Below, in pieces: positions 53,182 to 64,000 of a stretch of DNA of 64,000 nt (its first letter is position 1; each line of letters begins with the position of its first letter). The notes beneath the pieces are model-generated. The model ran no database searches, had not been told where the DNA came from, and saw only the letters and a list, made by a program, of their open reading frames with translations. This DNA comes from Cristatella mucedo. Its lineage: Eukaryota > Bryozoa > Phylactolaemata > Cristatellidae. Both the position numbers and the translations under genes were made by a program. The DNA lies in assembly GCA_009760855.2 (NCBI GenBank), contig WPIO01000007.1, forward strand, positions 5,530,001-5,594,000, read 5' to 3'.

Positions 53182-56100
53182 CTGAAATGACATAAAGACT
53201 GCAGTCATTATCGCTAATGTTTCACCAGATGGAAACGAACACAATAAACTTCTACCGATGCTCTTTCCTTGGCACAAAGCCTGTCGCCTCAGCAGCCAAG
53301 TGACGTCAACAACCCGTTTGGAGCCAAGGGCCAAGCGAATAGCCGGCCAGAGCTGTTGGCAGATTGGCCTCGATGCTCAAGGCTACCATGAAGTAGCCAT
53401 CCATGCAATCATAGTAGAAAAACCTAAAAGCGGTCGTTGAAGGCATAATGACGTGCCAGCTTTTAGGTATAGCCTTACCCTTCAAGACATTGTTTATGTA
53501 GTCCTGATAGTACTGAATACGAGGCTGATCGTTCGTGAGACCGTCAATGGATGCACTGTTGTGGGAAACTCCGTTTTCCGTAATTATGACGTCCGGGTTG
53601 GCGTACTCATCCCGGATAAATCGTAGCAGCTTTCGAAGACCCCATGGTACCACGTACAGCCAAGACGAGTTGGTCCTGAAATCACGAGTTTCGGTGACCC
53701 ACTTGGACATATGTAACAAAACCGTTCTTCGTGGGGCACATTGCAAGAAACAGAACTAGCTAGATCGAAGATCCATTCTAAAGACTAACCACATACCTGC
53801 GTGATCTCACTATTGACGTCCAAAGTACAAGACAGTCAGGATGTAACTCAAACTCCATTTATATTTTCTATTTTTGTAAGAAGTTTTCCACCGAGGACGA
53901 ATGGTTGTTGCAGGCTGTGTGGATGCGACAGAACGAGTAGAAGTGTTAGATTAAGCGGAAATACAGCCGCAGGTATTTTTGCAATAGTTTAGGAAACAGA
54001 TGCAGCGAAGAAAGTAGCAGTGTTAGCACATAGATAAAACAGTAGCTGTATCAGCAGCAGTACCGGCAGCTTATCGCCCCACTGGTTTGTTTCAGCTTTT
54101 AAGGTGCTAACTATGGTCTAGATGATGTATTTTACGATCGAGGTCGTGGGCCGGAACCCATTGGCATATGTGAAATGACTGATTTGATATTAAATTTTCT
54201 TAGGGCTCTCTTCAGATGAATTATACTTGTTTATTGATTTACCATTGTATATCACACAAGCATTAGTAGCAGCAGTATGGGGGAGATACATGTTCGGGTA
54301 ATGCAGCAACGGAGGCGTCGGAGTTTGCGGCAGTGGCAGGGGTAAATTTATGGATAAAGCAGCCACAGCCACAGTCGATGTACTGTTAAAGTCTCAGCGT
54401 ACGATGCATGCTTACCTCGCCCACTGGGGGTCAACGAAGGAGCCAATACCTTGATCGGCATCGTAGCTTTTATCGGATGTGCTGAACTGCCCAAATCTGA
54501 TCAGTCCGGTGCTGTAGTGGTTTAAGCCGAAGTAGTCATATGAGCCTAACAATATCAGAGAGTTCACTATGGATTAGCATCGAATCCCGATCGCATGCAC
54601 GGCCGGTTCGCCGGGAGAAAACTGAAGCTAGGCATGCGAGACCAGGATGAAGTAAAAATCATGTTAATTACGCTTCCTTATACTTTTTCTTGTGCAATGA
54701 CCAGGTCACCAGAAAATATTCGGCACACCACTATCCATAACCGGAAGTTATAAGCATTTACTTTCCCTCAAAAAAACCTGAAAGCTTCGGGCAGGTTCAA
54801 AATATTTCATAAATCAATATGCAGTCATAAACGTGAGACAAAGAGAAGCTATTAGTGTAGAGGGTCTTAAAAAAGTGTATTCTGGAGGTGAGCCGTAATG
54901 GCTCACTAGGTAAAGCGGTTGCTTTTCACGACCTCGGCGCCGAGGTCGTGGGTTCGAATCCTACGGTGGGCGATCCTTTATCGCCACTGCAAGTGGTGGT
55001 GATAGCCGAAAAGGCTCTTCTGTCGCTAAACAAATCGGCTGTTCAATCAGCTAGTATTTGTTATTTGTTATTTGTTTGCAGCAGCATCATCTAGTTATAG
55101 TAGCATACTTTCATACATACTTTCATACTTTCATACTTTCATACTAAGCATACTTTCGAACAGAGCATCCACATTTCGTCCGTACCCAACAGGAAATATA
55201 TTGGCAGAGCCTATTTTGAGGGCTATGGGTTTTCAATTTCAGAGTAACTTTGATTTTACCCATATCTAGTAAGTTGTTTGATTGTAGTTCATTTTTAAAA
55301 AGTGTTATACCATCTAAAAGTGAATAGCATCCATACATTCTACCTTTAAGTTGAGTTTAGCATGCAAGAAAGCAGTGATTGATCGAAGCACAGGCACAAG
55401 AGGGTGTCATCTGTCTTAAATGAAAACCCGAATTGTTTTAACAATTAAATTCAAATGAGGTTGAGTATACATTGAAATGAGAAGTAGATCAAGTACAGAG
55501 CCTTAGGGTACCTTACAGTTGAAAGGCTGCCAGAGTGATCGTTAGTGTTGGCGGCTATGCTTTGAAATCGTTAAAGTGTGTATGGTACAAACCATTGCAG
55601 CCGAGTGCCAGTGATGCCCCCACTAGGTATTAGGCGTACAGGAGTGAGTTGGAGATTACGTGATCGTAATGCCTCACATAAATTACGAAAGGAAGGCTTG
55701 AATTTTGTAACGATAACATTCAAATCTCTCCATCTAGATACCTATCTAAAGTAGTTCTTCCTTACACACTTGAGTCTATCTTAAGTGAAAAGGTCAAAAC
55801 GGCATTCGAAATTCCAAAGGCGGGATTGTATATCACTTACGTCGGGCAAGCAGGAACTCTAGCATTTGGTCTGCCGTATCTACAAGTTCTCTAATCACTG
55901 TTCCGCTTTTAACACTTAGCAGCCGGCCTTATAGGCTACTGCCGGCTCTCATGTGTCCTCGGTGCATTTGGTTTGACGTTTGGCTAATTGACAGTCTTAT
56001 TTAAAGGGGCTGCGTGAAAGCCTTTGGATCCATCAGTGCTGCTTGCCAAAGGCAATGTACGATCGCATGCGGGCAATTGGTTATCGGGTTTGCATACCTA

Positions 56101-58693
56101 ACTTCTGCCATCTGGCATTGACTCGTCCTCAACCGATCAGACTTCATCGTGATTTTTGAATGATCAAGACCTGTTTAAGGATTGCACTCAGAGCTTTATA
56201 ACTTTTCCGTTTTTCTCTATTTGAGAGGTCTGAGACTAATAGTGAGGCGGAAAACTAGTCAATCAAATGAATGCGAACTTCCGCAAGTTCATTTACAATA
56301 AATATTGAACGTAAACTGGTAGAGTCTGAAAGGAAATTCTATTTAAATGTATTTAAAAGGAGAAACTTTCACCATTATTGGCGTTTGAATTTACATTTCT
56401 TAGCGCATAATTATATCAATTAAAGTAGAAAATTAATTTCTTACGCATTATATATGACGAAAGGAAGATTGTCATTGGTGAAATCACGTACATTGGATTA
56501 ATAAAAAAGCTCTCTTCGTTTGTGCAGCAATGGCATTATGCCCGAGGCTGGAGTCGGGGTCTACATGAGAGAAAGATCAGAGCCAAGATACAGAGAGCGT
56601 AATTCTATTAAAAAATGGTTGCTTCCAGTTCAAAAATGGAGTGCATTTGCAGGTCTGTACGAGATGCAGCTTAATGCTTACGCCGTTTAGGCATTGGCAA
56701 CATGAAAAGTAATTGACCAAAATGCGAAACAAAGAAAGGCAACAGGGTGCCGATGTCCGTTACACTTACAGTAGTAGCACCCCGTCGCAAACAGTCTTTA
56801 GAGGAAAGATATGGATGCCATTGTTCCCTGCGAGAACGCCCGAGGAGGCTCGAGGTGGCGCGAGGGCAGCCGAAGCTGCAGCCGCCGTTGCTGCCCGTGC
56901 CACGGCTCAGCTAAGCGAGGGGGCAACCCAGTGCGACGGTCGGTGGAGACGAGCGAAAGCGGCGGGCCTCGAACAGCGTCCGTAACTCAGCCGCAGGCCA
57001 ACGGGTTCTGCTGCCTCGGTCCCCCTGCACGCTCCGGCTGTCAGGAATAATAGCGAGCCCTATTGCAATCCCAACTATTTCGATCTTCAAAAGGTCAAGG
57101 ACCTTATTTTTGGGCATTTTGCTTTTTTTTGAGCAATCTAAAATGGTGGAGTCAGCGAAACGAATAGTAATCACCTGCTGGAGCATATGGTTAGTCGCTT
57201 TAAGACGGCCTGTCCCAGTCTGTAGATTTACGCTACTGAAATCGCACGCTGCCAAATTTACAATTTAGGGACGTTTTTATGGGAACGCCGTAGGCCAGCA
57301 GACTACCGCTGACCACCACAATTTGGACTTGGAACTAAGGAGAAAGCGTCGATCATCTACACTAATTCAGACAAAGGTATGCCCTTTCGGAACATAAACA
57401 GGCAGGTGGAGCTGAGGAAATCTTAATCCAATTTGTATAAGCTTAACTACGGTATTCATATTGTTCTACGCAGTGGCAGTCGCAGTGATCTCTTCTTTTC
57501 GCTACTGGCACTCTCCGCTCCTACAACCTTGTCTGAAGTGGCGCCATTCGCCATCTTTTGTAATAACACAAGCGTTGTGTAGTGGCACCCACGTGCAGAC
57601 AGAAATAGGCCGCAAGCACAGCTCTCGTAAGTAGGCTCCCAGTCTCAGTCGATGTGCAACGAATCCCGGCGAAGTTATTGAGCCAGCGACACGTACGCAG
57701 CAGTACCAATATACGAACGTGGGTCCGCGGCAGCAGTACTCGGCAGCGAAGAACGGTGCCCGTAACCTTCCGGTAGAGCGTCCATATCCATAGAGAAATC
57801 TGTTCTGCAGGGACATGTGGTTACGTGTCAACAGCGGCAGGACACCCAACAACTCTCGTATGAATCGAAGCCAAAACGTATATCAATCTAACTTCCGGAA
57901 TACTCACTCCAACCTATTATTTGGCTTTGGCTTGTGTACGAATTAGCCATAGAATGCAGCGGGTTTTGAGGATATTGTGCGATTGGGGACGATTTACACA
58001 GATGGTGCCCCCCCCCCCCAGTAGTGGATGCCTAGATCGATGCCAACCCTCTGATCCAGTGCCTTTGATCGAGCGCCTGGGGACATATGCCCCCTGCCCC
58101 CTTCGGCACGTTGCCCGGCCGCATCACTGCCGTGCATGTCATCTCAGAGAAACTGGGGTAGTCATTCGGCACGTCGTGAGTTCGCAATAGTAGCACTCAC
58201 TACTCGTAGTCCACGTGGCCACCGGATACTCGTTATTGCTAATCCTTTGCCACGAAATGTAAAGATAGTGGATGATGACCAGTCTATGTGCGTCTAGTTT
58301 ACGCTTGAGTGTGATCCCAAACTTCAATCGATAACATCGCCAGCTAATCGGAGCGGTAGGTACGTTGTATGTGCCAGTTCAAAAAAGTACGGCATGAGTA
58401 GAGACAGTAGACGTGGCCTCGCAGTAGCCTCGAATTGCAGTTCGACCGACCGCGATTAAGTACTTTCTCCGTCTCTGTGAATTGCGGGAGCCTTGAGGAA
58501 GTCAAGTTCTGCAGGAGACTTCGGTACGCTATCACCGACCGCATGACCTCCGGATAGTCACCGTCTTTGTAGATGGGATTCGCGAACCAGCCACCCATGA
58601 ACTGCATCGAGCGAAAGGCAGCCGCCTGGTCGGCTGCGTTTGAACTGTCGTAGGGATCCTTATGGTCAATGTTGAGCGTGATTGACACTTTGC
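52811..58693 (-). CDS. Gene 2: tandem paralogue of gene 1, GH1 beta-glycosidase, exons 5-8 (5' part beyond window)
   Basis: Four exons at 58693-58451, 54545-54416, 53675-53479 and 53181-52811 match gene 1 exons 5-8 in length, phase and order. The proteins are nearly the same: I count three differences in exon 5, two in exon 7 and none in exon 6. The ITENG nucleophile block is intact. The 5' exons, including the TFNEP exon, would lie beyond 64 kb. It sits upstream of gene 1 on the same strand, so the two genes are head to tail, about 52-53 kb apart. One odd feature is that the donor of exon 5 is GTCGGT where gene 1 has GTAGGT, which may weaken splicing. Intron sizes (297 bp, 740 bp, 3.9 kb) are close to gene 1's first two, while intron 5 is shorter through insertion/deletion differences. 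Confidence 0.92.
53479..53675 (-). CDS. Gene 2 exon 7: nucleophile exon (GH1)
   Basis: It has 197 bases and encodes [26 protein letters not shown] (nucleophile Glu) and [11 protein letters not shown]. The donor is GTAAGG. Confidence 0.95.
54134..54230 (+). mobile_element. Degenerate SINE-2 fragment (copy 2)
   Basis: Partner of 983-1085 in copy 1 (GATCGAGGTCGTGGGCCGGA...ATGTGAAATGACTGA). Confidence 0.5.
54416..54545 (-). CDS. Gene 2 exon 6 (GH1)
   Basis: It has 130 bases with acceptor TTGTTAG and donor GTAAGC and encodes [11 protein letters not shown] through FVDPQWA. Only one base differs from gene 1's exon, and it is silent. Confidence 0.93.
54889..55078 (+). mobile_element. SINE-1, copy-2-specific insertion in intron 5 of gene 2
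   Basis: It is the best-preserved SINE-1 here: head GAGCCGTAATGGCTCACTAG, B box GGTTCGAATCC, body CACTGCAAGTGGTGGTGATA, tail AATCAGCTAGTATTTGTTAT. Copy 1 lacks it at the equivalent point (about 1740), so it was inserted after the duplication. Confidence 0.9.
55140..55745 (-). mobile_element. Old LINE-A fragment (copy 2 partner of 2.57-3.17 kb)
   Basis: Same order as copy 1. The 3' part present in copy 1 (1.8-2.57 kb) is missing, and a short CATACTTT tandem run (55105-55160) sits at the junction. Confidence 0.65.
55746..58450. other. Intron 5 of gene 2, remainder
   Basis: Matches 3171-6775 of copy 1 minus the 682-bp block. Unassigned intronic sequence with a poly-C run at about 58010-58019. 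Confidence 0.5.
58451..58693 (-). CDS. Gene 2 exon 5 (GH1)
   Basis: This 243-base exon has the same acceptor (CCTGCTGCAG) as gene 1 and encodes [14 protein letters not shown] through [11 protein letters not shown]. The donor position carries GTCGGT rather than GTAGGT. GT is kept but the +3 purine is lost. Reading through would add about 40 unrelated residues before a stop. Confidence 0.9.
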
Positions 58694-59384
58694 CTGCAGC
58701 AGGAAAAACGCAGCTCACGTAGCTGTCTCAAACTCAATTTGGTACTTCGACTGAGCATGCCCGATCGGCACATCACCTGACCTTCGACTATCGCTGAAAT
58801 TAGTTGAATGGAGCACACATTCACTTGGCCATCGCTTGCCTCTGGGTAGGCACACTGAACCCACACCTATGTCCAGTGGACGAAGCAAGAACACTAGAAA
58901 ATCTAAGACTCACTAGATAGACAAAGTTGCCTAGTAAGAGCAGAGGCTTGAGTGATTGCTCCAGTGATAGCATTTCAAGAGCAGATTAATTGAGCTGCTT
59001 TCCACCCTCTTATCCTCTTCCAAGAGGACGACGGTTGGCAGCTGCATCTTGCGCAATGAGCTAGTCGCTCAAGCTAAACATTTAACACCCTTCCCTAAGC
59101 TCTTGGTTGTATTATGCGTCTACTCCCGTATTCATGGGCCAATGCTTTCCAAATTAGAATTTTTCAGCAGTATTCGTGTAGGGTACCTCATGCAGGAATT
59201 TGGCTATTTAGTTGCAGCAGTAATGTCAGTGCATCTTTAAGAGTTAAACCCGTGGCCTCCAATATTCGAGATAAAATTCCTACAAACTCATAACTTCGTT
59301 CCCTTTCGCAAAGGACTCAAGTTGCTGAAGACAATGCTGGTGCAAGAAAGCGGATTGGTGCTCCCTATCGAGACAGGGCACATG

Positions 59385-59690
59385 GTCCTTTATGCGCTTA
59401 TGTGTGCTGACACTGTTTCATGCTGCCACTAACCACATTTGCATGCTGACCCCTTGAGCACGGCACCCCTAACCATGTTACGATTGTTGTTTATTAAGCA
59501 TGCTACCACAAACAATTCAAACTTAGTTCCGTTGTAGCATTTTTTAAGCACCAAGAAAATTATTTAGTTCTCAGAGGACGATTTATCAAATATTGTTATT
59601 ATAATATTATTATATTATAATATATAATAATAATATATAATATTATAATAATATTATTTAAAATAATATTATTATATTTTTTATCACTGC
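59385..59690 (+). mobile_element. LINE-A 3'-end fragment with expanded A/T tail (copy 2)
   Basis: Partner of 7695-7932. The tail at 59592-59680 has become a TAATAT/TTATTA palindromic array. Confidence 0.75.
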
Positions 59691-59934
59691 TCAATACAAA
59701 CAGGCCGTATCAAAACCCGCTTCTCGCCGTCAGTGAACTTCTAGTGATGCATCAGTGACCAATAAATAGGAGCTATTTCTCGACTAAAACTTTGCTGCAG
59801 CGGTCAAGGCAGAGATATTTTTAAATTTGAAGCGGTTTTTTGTTAGGTACGGTGGAGACGATAGGTTTGCACACCTAATATGCGGTATGTAGCTGCCTGA
59901 ATGAGGTAATAATTAGGCGGACATATCACAATAC

Positions 59935-60330
59935 AGTAATAACAATAATAATAATCATGTACTTGATAAAGTGCCCTCAGAGAACTCAATCTCTTTCTAG
60001 GCACTTTACATTTGCTGCAAAGGTAAAGGCGATTGAATGGTTAGTGGTATCGTGCTTGATAAACAACATGAATAACATGGTTAGGAGTGACATGCACAAG
60101 GTCAGCATGCAGGTGTGGTTAGTGGCAGCATGCACTGTGTCAGCACGCATAAGCACATATAGGACGAATCACAGGCACCCTCTAAATGATGTCCTAAATA
60201 GGTGTGCTTTAAGTTCTTTTTAGATGTGGTCAAGTCAGGCAATGTTGTGATGCAAGTCGGGAGATAATTCCAGGCTTTAGGAGCATACGAACTAAATGCA
60301 CGGTCTCCTAAGGATTTGAGGTTTAACATG
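59935..60330 (-). mobile_element. LINE-A 3'-end fragment (copy 2)
   Basis: Partner of 8192-8600 with the same hairpin end and 3' UTR. Confidence 0.8.
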
Positions 60331-60724
60331 TATAGAAGTTAAAGAATATTTTTTATTTCAGTGCTAAGTAAGAGCATAGTTAGTGAACGGCTATATTTGA
60401 TTGATGCGGTATCGCGAGGTTGCTTAGATCCACTAACTGATGTGGTTTTTCTAAATATCTGGACAATTGATTGAAAACTAGATAAATACTCAGTGAAATG
60501 TCTGTTAAGCTGTACGAGGCCTAAAAAGGTCTAAAAAACCTGCTTCTTCATGCAAGTCGGGGTAAAGATAAACCTTGGGCACTTAATTTCACATGCTAAC
60601 ACTGGTAAGAGAACTCATGAAGTTAAGTTGAACAATTGCTGCTGTCTAGATATTATTTATTCCACTCTTACATGCCTTGTGATATTATTTAAGCTGTTCA
60701 CAGGTTGATAAAGAGGAGAGAAAA

Positions 60725-60893
60725 ATACTAGCTGATTCAACTGCCTCTTTGCATAGTGACAGCAGAGCTTTTACGGCTATCACCACCACTTGCAGTGGCC
60801 ATAAAGAATCACCCACCGGGTTCGAACCCACGACCTCGAGGCCGAGGTCATGAAAAGCAACCATCTCACACTGTGAGCCATCACGGCTGAAAG
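60725..60893 (-). mobile_element. SINE-1 (copy 2)
   Basis: Partner of 8993-9162. The minus-strand B-box region reads GGGTTCGAACCC. Confidence 0.85.
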
Positions 60894-61616
60894 GGAGTAA
60901 GAAAGTTTGCTATTCCAGGAACTTGGCTGGAAACCTACTGACCACTCAAGCAGCTGCTACTGTTGCATGATGAACTCTTTCGAATTTCTAATCAGCAAGA
61001 GCAAGCTAACTATAATGTATCCCTGCATTCCTTAATTCATCGCCCCATTATGACACTGCCTTGGGCTTCCTGTCCTCACCGTCCTCCGGGGAATAGTCAG
61101 CCATCTTCAGGAGAGTGCCGCAAGTCAAATAGCGACGAAGATAATGCAGATACACATTTCAATTTTACCGATGTGGCGGAGGAGAAAACTCCATAACTTC
61201 TCAATCAGAAATATCCCAAAGATCCAATATGAAACAGGGTCCGATTGCTGAGCTTCTTACGTCGAGGCTCAATGAATAGATATTTTTGGTTGAATGTGCT
61301 AAAATAGTTGATAAGAGATAAAGCATTGCCACTTTCTCCTACTCCTTCAGCACGTAAGATGGCCTGTGCTTCTGCAAATATGTGGCCATTCATTCTGAGG
61401 CTACTGGAATAAACTGGAATCTTTTTAAATGACGCACATGCATGAGCAGTTCATCTATGAACATCAAATCTGTGCTGCTTTTCAACGGGAGCAAGTGCCC
61501 GTCTTTCCCTGTGGCTCACCATATGCAGCCTCAAGAGGGCTACAGTAGAGTCAAAATGTTGCTATATACACATACCTATAACACAATAGCCTGATAAAAG
61601 TCTCATACATATATAT

Positions 61617-62533
<917 letters not shown>

Positions 62534-63184
62534 CGAGCCCTTCGGGTTCACTGTCTTACGGATATGAAGGGATCTGGTTGGTTGCAAACAGTGACAAGTA
62601 GCTTTTCGACACTCGCTGTGCTGAATAGATAACAGGCTCAACCAAGCTAATAATGAATCGCCAAAAGAATAGGCAGCCACACATGTAGTGAAACGCATGC
62701 ATTATACACCAGCCAGATGAGCTCATGACTGCTTAGTCATTCGTGGTTCCTGAATTACAATGGCTAGGAGCAGGTTATTTTATTATCTATGAATAGGCGA
62801 TAAGATAGTATGATACTTGTGACAATAGGTCAGGTGGGTTTTTAGCTTCAAGTTAGTGAGGTATACGCTACACCTGATGCTGAACACCTCATGTGCCAAT
62901 CAAATAGACATATTTGAATACCTATGTGCACTTGCTATGTTAAGATAGTATAGCTCTTTTTTATGGCCATACTAAGTTTTTCTGCTGCTGTCGAAGCGGA
63001 AGCTGCGACTTGCTTGCCAACACTAGAGGCACCGGATTTATCGCCATCTGTTAAACATAGTCGATGACTGGTTCCGTTACAGCAAGCGCTATAGCAGTGG
63101 CCACGGATCTTAATCAGAAGCCACAGCAGATCGCTTGTATCAGTAATACAGCGGAATCAAGATGGTAATAGTAATATTAATCAT
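62534..63184. other. Intronic sequence of gene 2, unassigned
   Basis: Partner of 10601-11234. No element recognised. Confidence 0.45.
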
Positions 63185-64000
63185 AAAAATACATTTGATA
63201 TATCGCCCTCAGAGAACTGAATCACTTTTCTAGGCACTTTACATTTGCTGCGAGGAAGAACGATCGAATTGTCAGTAATAGCATGTTCAATAAACAACAA
63301 ACATTATATGGTTAGGGGTGAAATGCACGGGGTCAGTAAACAAGTATGGTTAGTGGCAGCCTGCACAGAGTCAGCACGCATAAGCACATAAAGGACGAAG
63401 CACAGGCACCCACTAAATGCTGTGATAAATAGAAGCGTTTTTAGTTTCTTTTTAAATATGGTCAATTCAGATGTCGTGACGGAAGTCGTGAGTAAGTTCC
63501 AGGCTTTGAAAGCAGACGAACTGTAGGCATGGTCTCCAAATGATTTGAGGTTTGCACGAGGCATAGGTCCACAATTAGATTCGGTTAAAGTGGACGGTTC
63601 GTTGCTAAGCCTGGTGGGGGAGTAGACCTGATAGGTACGCTGGAGCCAAAGAATGGAGGGACCAAGAATTGAGTGACAAAACCTTGAAGTCGGTGCCTTG
63701 CTTGACTGGGAGCCATTGCAGGTTGGTGAGAAGTGGTGAGATGATGCAACTCCGACGCTCACGACAGACAAGCCTAGCAGCAGAATTTGGCATCAGCCCT
63801 AAGCACCTGATTGCACAGGTCAGTAGGCCGGCAAGCAGAGAGTTACAGAAGTCGAGACGGGATGTCACAAATGCATGGATCAATTTGGCACTCCTGTCTG
63901 AACAAGGCCAGCGTTTAGCAATGCTATGTAGCTGATAGATGAACGGCAACGTTCCTGACTATTGAATAATGGGATGGACTGTTCGTCTCAAGTAGGCGCT
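63185..64000 (-). mobile_element. LINE-A 3' portion (copy 2), runs to window edge
   Basis: Partner of 11235-12056: hairpin region, 3' UTR and the C-terminal coding remnant ([35 protein letters not shown]), with frame breaks. Confidence 0.85.

Noticed and set aside
54889-54975. Possible tRNA gene (clean B box GGTTCGAATCC)
   Set aside because: It is the head of SINE-1, followed by the same SINE body and tail as at other loci, and it does not form a full tRNA cloverleaf.

Overview
The window is animal (invertebrate-type) nuclear DNA. It has spliced genes with long introns, many CR1/L2-type LINE fragments, two tRNA-derived SINE families, AT and CT/GA microsatellites, and one degenerate Ty3/Gypsy element. 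No bacterial gene organisation is present. The species cannot be fixed from the sequence. The short GCGC-hairpin tails on the LINE and SINE copies resemble repeats common in lophotrochozoans and some other invertebrates, but that is only a hint.

The real host content is a pair of tandem, same-strand genes for secreted family 1 glycoside hydrolases (beta-glucosidase / lactase-like / myrosinase-like), read from high to low coordinates. Gene 1 runs from a signal-peptide exon at 19.5 kb through eight exons to position 1, where the last exon is cut by the window edge. All eight exons join in phase, and both catalytic glutamates are present. Gene 2 lies upstream: its last four exons are at 52.8-58.7 kb and its 5' exons are beyond 64 kb. 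Positions 1-12,056 and 53,153-64,000 are the same segment in two copies, exons and introns alike, at roughly 90-96% identity by eye. Two blocks are nearly identical and look like gene-conversion tracts.

Layout. 0-19.5 kb: gene 1, with introns holding LINE-A fragments, a SINE, a GA microsatellite and a large 271-bp-arm inverted repeat (17.1-18.3 kb). 19.6-31 kb: promoter-proximal and intergenic DNA with SINEs, LINE-A pieces and AT/CT tracts. 31.2-37.3 kb: a tower of nested LINEs, including the most complete LINE-A (endonuclease plus reverse transcriptase, inactivated). 37.3-45.9 kb: SINEs, a diverged ~170-bp satellite and decayed LINE-B and LINE-A pieces. 46.0-50.3 kb: Ty3/Gypsy fossil. 50.3-52.6 kb: long polypyrimidine tracts and LINE ends. 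52.8-64 kb: gene 2.

LINE-A dominates the mobile fraction. Its 3' end carries a short hairpin (AAAGCGCC...GGCGCTTT) followed by (TTA)n. A tRNA-derived SINE (SINE-2) carries a near-copy of this hairpin tail, so SINE-2 probably uses the LINE-A machinery.
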